64,000 bases of DNA, taken from contig NZ_JAFVLN010000018.1 of the NCBI RefSeq assembly GCF_017377775.1, forward strand, positions 1 through 64,000, read 5' to 3'. Origin of the DNA: Streptomyces sp. VRA16 Mangrove soil (lineage in GTDB: Bacteria; Actinomycetota; Actinomycetes; Streptomycetales; Streptomycetaceae). The notes under the pieces were generated by a model, which was given only the letters and a program-made list of their open reading frames with translations, ran no database searches and was not told where the DNA came from. Position numbers and translations under genes: made by a program. Positions 58,765-64,000 of this stretch are shown piece by piece; positions within the stretch are counted from its first letter, which is position 1, and every line of letters begins with the position of its first letter.

Positions 58765-59651
58765 CTTCCGTGACCGTCCGCGTACCCGCCAAGGTCAACG
58801 TCCAGCTCGCGGTCGGCGCCGCCCGCCCCGACGGCTTCCACGACCTGGCCAACGTCTTCCTCGCCGTCGGCCTGTACGACGAGGTGACGGTGGCGCCCGC
58901 CGACACCCTCGGCCTCACGTGCACCGGCCCGGGCAGCGATCAGGTCCCCCTGGACCGCACGAACCTGGCGGCCCGCGCCGCCGTCGCGCTCGCCGAGCGG
59001 CACGGCATCAGCCCCGACGTCCGTATCCACATCGCCAAGGACATCCCCGTCGCGGGCGGCATGGCGGGCGGTTCCGCGGACGCGGCGGGCGCGCTCGTGG
59101 CGTGCGACGCGCTGTGGGGCACGAACGCATCGCGCGAGGAACTCCTCGACATCTGCGCCGAGTTGGGCAGCGACGTGCCGTTCAGCCTGGTCGGCGGCGC
59201 GGCGCTCGGCACCGGCCGCGGTGAGAAGCTCCAACTCCTCGACGTGGGAGGGGAGTTCTGGTGGGTGTTCGCGGCCGCGGACGGCGGGCTCTCGACCCCG
59301 GCCGTGTACCGGGAGTTCGACCGGCTCAGCCCCGAGGCGCCCGAGCCGGTCGCCTCGCCCGCGCTGCTCGACGCGCTGCGCACCGGCGACGTGCACGCCC
59401 TCGCGGCGACCGTCACCAACGACCTGCAGCCCGCCGCGCTCTCCCTCTTCCCCTCCCTGAAGGCCACGCTCGACGCCGGTACGGCGGCCGGCGCGCTGGC
59501 CGCGCTGGTCTCCGGGTCCGGCCCGACGACCGCGTTCCTCGTGGCCGACGAGGCGGCGGCGCGGCAGGTGGCCGAGGGGCTCACGGCGTCCGGCACGTGC
59601 CGTGCCGTGCGCGTGGCGCCGTCCCCGGCGCCGGGCGCGACGCTGCTCTGA
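58761..59651 (+). CDS. ispE: 4-diphosphocytidyl-2-C-methyl-D-erythritol kinase
   Basis: GHMP kinase of the MEP isoprenoid pathway that phosphorylates CDP-methylerythritol with ATP; cytoplasmic, 296 residues. Motifs: [14 protein letters not shown] at the N terminus with the catalytic Lys, the ATP loop [33 protein letters not shown] with its Asp, and [15 protein letters not shown] at 58761 overlapping ksgA. The ksgA-ispE order is widely conserved. Confidence 0.95.
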   Translation: MTSVTVRVPAKVNVQLAVGAARPDGFHDLANVFLAVGLYDEVTVAPADTLGLTCTGPGSDQVPLDRTNLAARAAVALAERHGISPDVRIHIAKDIPVAGGMAGGSADAAGALVACDALWGTNASREELLDICAELGSDVPFSLVGGAALGTGRGEKLQLLDVGGEFWWVFAAADGGLSTPAVYREFDRLSPEAPEPVASPALLDALRTGDVHALAATVTNDLQPAALSLFPSLKATLDAGTAAGALAALVSGSGPTTAFLVADEAAARQVAEGLTASGTCRAVRVAPSPAPGATLL

Positions 59652-59656
59652 GCCGC

Positions 59657-59681
59657 GCTACTCAGCGCCGAGTTGAGTAGC
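59657..59681. promoter_or_regulatory. inverted repeat after ispE
   Basis: Perfect 8-bp dyad GCTACTCA-gcgccgagt-TGAGTAGC, starting 6 nt after the ispE stop. The arms are unusually AT-rich for this genome, so it looks more like a protein-binding site than a terminator. No known regulator is matched. Confidence 0.4.
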
Positions 59682-59725
59682 AGCGCCCTGCCGGGGTGAT
59701 CGCCGGACGCGCCACTCTTGCGTCC

Positions 59726-60040
59726 ATGAAGACAACCGGACGCCGGCGCCACCAACTGCGCCGGGCCGCGCTCCCGCTGAGCGTCCCGCTGGGTACGGCC
59801 GCCCTGTTCGGTCTGCACGCGGCACTCGCCGCCCGCGGCCATCCGATGCCGCCGCCGTCCCTCGGTGCCGGCGGCGGCCGGATCGCGCGGCCGCGGGAGG
59901 TCGCGGTGCTCGGGCGGGCCGCGGTGGGGGTTGTCCACAGGCGGCGGGTTTTCCACAGGGTGGCGCGGGGTGAGACGCGCCGCCGTAACCTGATGGAGTC
60001 CCGGGGTGGGGCGCGCAGGACGGGGGATCGGGGGATCTGA
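59726..60040 (+). CDS. possible small Arg-rich protein, doubtful
   Basis: A 104-codon open frame starting with [16 protein letters not shown] and a short hydrophobic stretch ([21 protein letters not shown]) that could be a membrane or signal segment. It then becomes Arg-rich without clear pattern. No ribosome site precedes the ATG, and two DnaA-box-like nonamers fall inside it. It ends 2 nt before the DUF4328 gene. I think it is more likely non-coding, but I record it because it would be the only gene in a 391-nt gap. Confidence 0.2.
   Translation: MKTTGRRRHQLRRAALPLSVPLGTAALFGLHAALAARGHPMPPPSLGAGGGRIARPREVAVLGRAAVGVVHRRRVFHRVARGETRRRNLMESRGGARRTGDRGI
59931..59957 (+). promoter_or_regulatory. 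pair of DnaA-box-like nonamers
   Basis: TTGTCCACA (59931-59939) equals the preferred Streptomyces DnaA box, and TTTTCCACA (59949-59957) differs by one base; same orientation, 9 nt apart. They lie about 90 nt before the DUF4328 gene. Possible DnaA regulatory or titration site. Confidence 0.4.
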
Positions 60041-60042
60041 CG

Positions 60043-61083
60043 ATGGAGTGCACACGCTGCCGTGCGGCGTTCGTGGGGGCGGACGGCCGCTGCCCGCGCT
60101 GCGACGGTTCCCCGCAGCAGTCGGCCCCCGACCCGTACGCACCACCCTCGTCGCAGCCGCCCCAGGCACCCGGGGCTCCGTACGGTCAGGCGCCCTACGG
60201 TCAGACCCCTTACGCCGGCCGGCCCGGGTACGGCCAGGCCCAGGCTCCCCAAGGGCAGACCCCGTACGGCCAGGCCCCCTACGGCCAGGACCCGTACGGC
60301 CAGGCTCCCCAGGGCCAGGACCCGTACGGCCAGGCTCCCCAGGGCCAGGCCCCGTACGGCCAGGCCCCGTACGGGCAGGCCCCCGGCATGTATCCGCCCC
60401 CGGCTGCGCCCCATGCCCCGTACGGCATGGGCCCGGGGATGATGCCGCCGCGCCCGCCGGCCCGGCTGTCCGGGCTGAGCACGGCGGTCACGGTGCTCTT
60501 CGCGGTCATGGCGGTCCTCGCGCTGCTGCGCGTCGTCGCGGACTACCGGCTGTACGACGCGCTGGGCAGCATCTGGACGACCGACCTCGCCGAGGCCGAG
60601 TCCATCGACGACTTCCGCCGGATCTCGATCCTGCTGCTGTTCCTCGGCTTCCTCGCCGCGGCGCCGGTCTTCCTGGTCTGGTTCTACAAGGCGCGGGCCA
60701 ACGCGGAGGGGCTCGCCCCCGGCCGGCTGCGGCACAGCCGGGGCATGGCGATAGGCGCCTGGTTCATCCCGTTCGCCAACTGGTGGATACCGAAGGCGAT
60801 GGCCGACGACATCGCCGCCGCGAGCCAGGGCACCCCGCGCCCCACCGGACTCGGCGTGATCAACGCCTGGTGGGCGTGCTGGGTGGTCTCCAGCGTCCTG
60901 GCCGGATTCGGCTGGCCGATGTATGCGAGCGCGATGGACGACCACAACCCGTCCCTGGAGGGTGCCCGCACCGCGAGCCTGATCCTGATGGGCTCGAACC
61001 TGGCGCTGCTGGCGGCCGCTGTCTGCGGCCTCCTGATGGTGCGCGCCGTCTCCGCGCTCCAGGACGCGCGGCCGCGCTACTGA
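60043..61083 (+). CDS. DUF4328 membrane protein with zinc ribbon and PYGQ repeats
   Basis: A 346-residue protein in three parts: an N-terminal zinc ribbon ([20 protein letters not shown]), a Pro/Gly/Tyr/Gln repeat region (about 30-135; about a dozen PYGQ units), and a C-terminal DUF4328 domain with four membrane helices. The domain carries the family signature [20 protein letters not shown] and [10 protein letters not shown]. Function unknown. The repeat arm is presumably cytoplasmic and disordered. It may signal or scaffold at the membrane (inference). Confidence 0.85.
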   Translation: MECTRCRAAFVGADGRCPRCDGSPQQSAPDPYAPPSSQPPQAPGAPYGQAPYGQTPYAGRPGYGQAQAPQGQTPYGQAPYGQDPYGQAPQGQDPYGQAPQGQAPYGQAPYGQAPGMYPPPAAPHAPYGMGPGMMPPRPPARLSGLSTAVTVLFAVMAVLALLRVVADYRLYDALGSIWTTDLAEAESIDDFRRISILLLFLGFLAAAPVFLVWFYKARANAEGLAPGRLRHSRGMAIGAWFIPFANWWIPKAMADDIAAASQGTPRPTGLGVINAWWACWVVSSVLAGFGWPMYASAMDDHNPSLEGARTASLILMGSNLALLAAAVCGLLMVRAVSALQDARPRY

Positions 61084-61199
61084 GCGGGCCGTGACCGGTC
61101 CGGTGCGCCCACCGGCTGTCCACCTGCACCCGGCACCCCTGCCACCCCGACTACGCTAGAACGTCGGCCCAACCCCGTGGTCCCCGTGGCAGGAGCGAA

Positions 61200-63002
61200 A
61201 TGGCAGTCAACCTGGTCAATGTCGAGGCAGTCAGCAAGGTGTACGGCACCCGTGCCCTGCTCGACGGCGTGTCGCTCGGCGTGTCCGAGGGCGATCGCAT
61301 CGGCGTGGTCGGGCGCAACGGCGACGGCAAGACGACCCTCATCCGCATGCTCGCCAAGCTGGAGGAGGCCGACACCGGACGCGTCACGCACAACGGCGGG
61401 CTGCGCCTGGGCGTGCTCACGCAGCACGACTCGCTCGACCCGGAGGCGACGGTCCGGCACGAGGTGATCGGCGACCTCGCCGACCACGAGTGGGCGGGCA
61501 ACGCCAAGATCCGCGACGTGCTGACCGGCCTCTTCGGCGGCCTGGACCTGCCCGGCTTCCCGCAGGGCCTGGACACCGTGATCGGTCCGCTCTCCGGTGG
61601 CGAGCGGCGCCGTATCGCGCTGGCTCAGCTGCTCATCGCCGAGCAGGACCTGATCGTCCTCGACGAGCCGACGAACCACCTCGACGTCGAGGGCATCAGC
61701 TGGCTCGCCCAGCACCTGCGGGGCCGCCGCTCCGCGCTCGTCTGCGTCACCCACGACCGCTGGTTCCTCGACCAGGTCTGCACGCGCATGTGGGACGTGC
61801 AGAAGGGCGACGTCTACGAGTACGAGGGCGGCTACTCGGACTACGTGTTCGCGCGCGCCGAGCGTGAGCGGATCGCCGCGACCGAGGAGGCCAAGCGGCA
61901 GAACCTGATGCGCAAGGAGCTGGCCTGGCTGCGCCGCGGCGCCCCGGCCCGTACCTCCAAGCCGCGCTTCCGCATCGAGGCGGCCAACGCGCTGATCGAG
62001 GACGTGCCGGAGCCGCGCGACAAGAGCGAGCTGATGAAGTTCGCGGGCGCCCGGCTCGGCAAGACCGTCTTCGAATTGGAGGACGTGACGGTCCAGGCCG
62101 GACCGAAGGTGCTGCTCAAGCACCTCACCTGGCAGCTCGGCCCGGGCGACCGCATCGGCCTGGTGGGGGTGAACGGGGCGGGCAAGACGTCCCTGCTGCG
62201 CGCCCTCGCCGACGCCGCCCGCAGCCAGGGCGACATCCAGCCCGCCGCCGGGAAGATCGTCGTCGGCAAGACCGTCAGGCTCGCCTACCTGTCGCAGGAC
62301 GTCACCGAACTCCCGGCCACCCTGCGGGTCCTGGAGGCCGTGCAGCAGATCCGTGACCGAGTCGACCTCGGCAAGGGCCGCGAGATGACCGCGGGCCAGC
62401 TGTGCGAGCAGTTCGGGTTCAGCAAGGAGAAGCAGTGGACGCCGGTCGGTGACCTGTCCGGTGGTGAGCGGCGCCGGCTCCAGCTGCTCCGCCTCCTCAT
62501 GGACGAGCCGAACGTGCTCTTCCTCGACGAGCCCACCAACGACCTCGACATCGAGACCCTGACCCAGCTGGAGGACCTGCTCGACGGCTGGCCGGGCTCC
62601 ATGATCGTGATCTCCCACGACCGGTTCTTCATCGAGCGCACCACCGACAACACCTTCGCGCTGCTCGGCGACGCGACGCTGCGGATGCTGCCGCGCGGCA
62701 TCGACGAGTACCTGGAGCGCAGGCAGCGCATGATCGAGGCGGCAGCTCCTGCGCCCGCCCCCGCGCCCGCCGCGAAGTCCGGCCCCTCCGCCGCCGACGT
62801 GCGCGCCGCGAAGAAGGAACTGCAGAAGATCGAGCGGCAGATGGACAAGATCTCCGAGAGGGAGACCAAGCTGCACACCCAGATCGCGGACAACGCCACG
62901 GACTTCGCGAAGGTGGCCAAGCTCGACGCGGAGCTGCGCGAACTGATCGCCGAGCGCGAGGAGTTGGAGATGCGCTGGTTGGAGCTCGCCGAAGACGCGT
63001 GA
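61200..63002 (+). CDS. ABC-F family ATPase (ribosome-associated)
   Basis: Soluble double ABC ATPase of 600 residues without membrane segments. Walker A motifs GRNGDGKTTLI (from G38) and GVNGAGKTSLL (from G323), two signature motifs LSGGERRRIAL and LSGGERRRLQL, and Walker B LDEPTNHLD and LDEPTNDLD. The linker between domains is charged. The C-terminal extension is a coiled coil (about 530-600, AKKELQKIERQMDKISERE). ABC-F proteins act on the ribosomal E site in translation control or antibiotic resistance; which role applies here is not clear. The first Walker A has Asp where Ala is usual. Confidence 0.92.
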   Translation: MAVNLVNVEAVSKVYGTRALLDGVSLGVSEGDRIGVVGRNGDGKTTLIRMLAKLEEADTGRVTHNGGLRLGVLTQHDSLDPEATVRHEVIGDLADHEWAGNAKIRDVLTGLFGGLDLPGFPQGLDTVIGPLSGGERRRIALAQLLIAEQDLIVLDEPTNHLDVEGISWLAQHLRGRRSALVCVTHDRWFLDQVCTRMWDVQKGDVYEYEGGYSDYVFARAERERIAATEEAKRQNLMRKELAWLRRGAPARTSKPRFRIEAANALIEDVPEPRDKSELMKFAGARLGKTVFELEDVTVQAGPKVLLKHLTWQLGPGDRIGLVGVNGAGKTSLLRALADAARSQGDIQPAAGKIVVGKTVRLAYLSQDVTELPATLRVLEAVQQIRDRVDLGKGREMTAGQLCEQFGFSKEKQWTPVGDLSGGERRRLQLLRLLMDEPNVLFLDEPTNDLDIETLTQLEDLLDGWPGSMIVISHDRFFIERTTDNTFALLGDATLRMLPRGIDEYLERRQRMIEAAAPAPAPAPAAKSGPSAADVRAAKKELQKIERQMDKISERETKLHTQIADNATDFAKVAKLDAELRELIAEREELEMRWLELAEDA

Positions 63003-63036
63003 AGGACGCGTGGAAAGCGCGTAACAGACGCATCAC

Positions 63037-63075
63037 GGGCCGGTCCTCCCTTGGGTACAGGGGAAGGACCGGCCC
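63037..63075 (+). terminator. hairpin terminator after the ABC-F gene
   Basis: GGGCCGGTCCT (63037-63047) pairs with AGGACCGGCCC (63065-63075), and inner CCC/GGG pairs extend the stem; 34 nt past the stop codon. Confidence 0.8.
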
Positions 63076-63197
63076 CGCGTGCAAGGGGCGCCGGGTGGTA
63101 GAAAGAGGGCTTTGGGAAGCCTGTGGGCGTACGAAACGCGCCACGCGCGCCCGACGCCTCGCCACAGAGGGCCATCAGTGAAGAAGGGGGAGCGCTG

Positions 63198-64000
63198 ATG
63201 ACTCAGCCGCCCAACCAGCCGCCGGCCGGCGGCTTCGGAGCTCCGCAGGACCAGCCGTCACAACAGCCGCCGCAGCCGCCGCCCGCGGCCCCGCAGCCCG
63301 GATACGGCTACCCCCAGCAGCCGCCGACGCAGCCGCAGCAGCCGGGCCCGTACGGCCAGCAGCCGCAGCAGCCCGGCCCGTACGGCCAGCAGCCCCAGCA
63401 GCCGGGCCCCTACGGCCAGCCGCAGCAGCCCGGCCCGTACGCGCAGCAGCCCGGTCCGTACGCGCAGCAGCCCGGCCCCTACGGGCAGCAGCCGCAGTAC
63501 GGCTACCCGCCGCAGCAGCCGCCCGGTCCGCCCGGGCCCGGTGGCAACGGCTCGGGGCCCGGCGGCATCCCGAAGAAGACCTGGGCGATCGCCGCCTCCG
63601 CGCTGGCCCTGCTGCTCGTCGCGGGCGGCGTCGTCTGGGCGGTGGCCGGCAGCGGCGACAAGGAACCGGTCGCCGAGAAGACCGACGACCCCAAGAGCTC
63701 CTCGTCCGCCCCGGTCAACCCGGGCGACGGGCAGGGCGACGGCCACGCGGGCACCGAGGACCTCAACAGCGGCCGGCAGAGCGACGAGTCGAAGATCCTC
63801 TGGTACAAGACCGCCCCGAAGGTCCCCGGCGACGGCGCCGACGCCCCCGGCATGTGGATCACCGACAAGGTGGCCGTGAAGGCCGCGTACAAGGAGATCC
63901 TCGGCTACAACGTCGCGGACGGAAAGATCAGCTGGCCCGCGGTCAAGCTGCCGCAGAAGATCTGCGGCGTCACCGAGACCCCGTCCGCCGACGGCAAGAT
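63198..64000 (+). CDS. Pro/Gln-rich membrane protein, cut by the window end
   Basis: Incomplete gene, 267 codons visible. The N-terminal ~115 residues are Pro/Gln/Gly/Tyr-rich with repeated QQPGPYGQ units. One transmembrane helix follows (about residues 128-153, KKTWAIAASALALLLVAGGVVWAVAG), then a Ser/Asp-rich linker and the start of an extracytoplasmic domain (KILWYKTAPKVPGDGADAPGMW, VTETPSADGK). The last part resembles the beginning of PQQ-like beta-propeller proteins common in streptomycetes, but too little is present to be sure. The ATG at 63198 has GAAGGGGGAG upstream. Confidence 0.8.
   Translation, partial: MTQPPNQPPAGGFGAPQDQPSQQPPQPPPAAPQPGYGYPQQPPTQPQQPGPYGQQPQQPGPYGQQPQQPGPYGQPQQPGPYAQQPGPYAQQPGPYGQQPQYGYPPQQPPGPPGPGGNGSGPGGIPKKTWAIAASALALLLVAGGVVWAVAGSGDKEPVAEKTDDPKSSSSAPVNPGDGQGDGHAGTEDLNSGRQSDESKILWYKTAPKVPGDGADAPGMWITDKVAVKAAYKEILGYNVADGKISWPAVKLPQKICGVTETPSADGK

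Overview
The window looks like a Streptomyces (or very close actinomycete) chromosome segment. Base composition is very GC-rich, GTG starts are common, and several genes are typical of the genus: an SsgA-like sporulation protein, SepX, an Rpf with DUF348/G5 domains, protein O-mannosyltransferase Pmt, tandem MecA_N-type penicillin-binding proteins, and a tRNA-Ala between housekeeping genes. Much of it is conserved core, with small variable inserts. I see no prophage, transposase, CRISPR array or large biosynthetic cluster.

Layout. 1-8352: a low-oxygen block. A nirB with a fused NirD-like tail and narK are followed by pyruvate formate-lyase (pflB) and its activase (pflA). A textbook Rex operator lies upstream of pflB, and DevR/DosR-like boxes lie upstream of nirB, narK and pflB. 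8357-12607: mscL, a SAF-domain protein, an intergenic tract of 12-bp and 7-bp tandem repeats, MTA phosphorylase, an FmdB zinc-ribbon protein behind a CIRCE-like element, and an MFS transporter. 12838-17370: a cation/proton antiporter and a penicillin-acylase-family hydrolase. 17456-23837: 5-formyl-THF cyclo-ligase, then galU-moeA-moaC-mogA-GNAT-sepX, which is the actinobacterial cell-division neighbourhood with a gephyrin-like MoeA and a membrane partner, ending at tRNA-Ala(CGC).

23927-38420 is more accessory. It holds an S9 peptidase, a GNAT, exonuclease III, a tandem pair of paralogous exported proteins, and a MerR regulator divergent from a translationally coupled Baeyer-Villiger monooxygenase / alpha-beta hydrolase / short-chain dehydrogenase operon. 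A small coiled-coil protein, a tricorn-like protease and a TetR regulator follow. 38537-47887: an MMPL exporter, ssgE, a nickel/cobalt ECF transporter (cbiMQO) behind a Nur-like box, several soluble enzymes, and a YbaK-DMT pair.

47932-64000: two paralogous penicillin-binding proteins, pmt, rsmI, a zinc-ribbon protein, tatD, rpf, ksgA, ispE, a DUF4328 protein, an ABC-F protein, and an incomplete Pro/Gln-rich membrane protein cut by the window edge. Two dispersed repeat families punctuate this half: one at 49754 and 57767, the other at 1-76 and 57581-57689.

The most interesting inferences are the redox-controlled fermentation and nitrite/nitrate module in a genus regarded as aerobic, the predicted Nur control of cbiMQO, the CIRCE-like site at fmdB, the ketone-to-ester catabolic operon, and the moeA-sepX division cluster. 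All calls come from reading the sequence; no database search was run.
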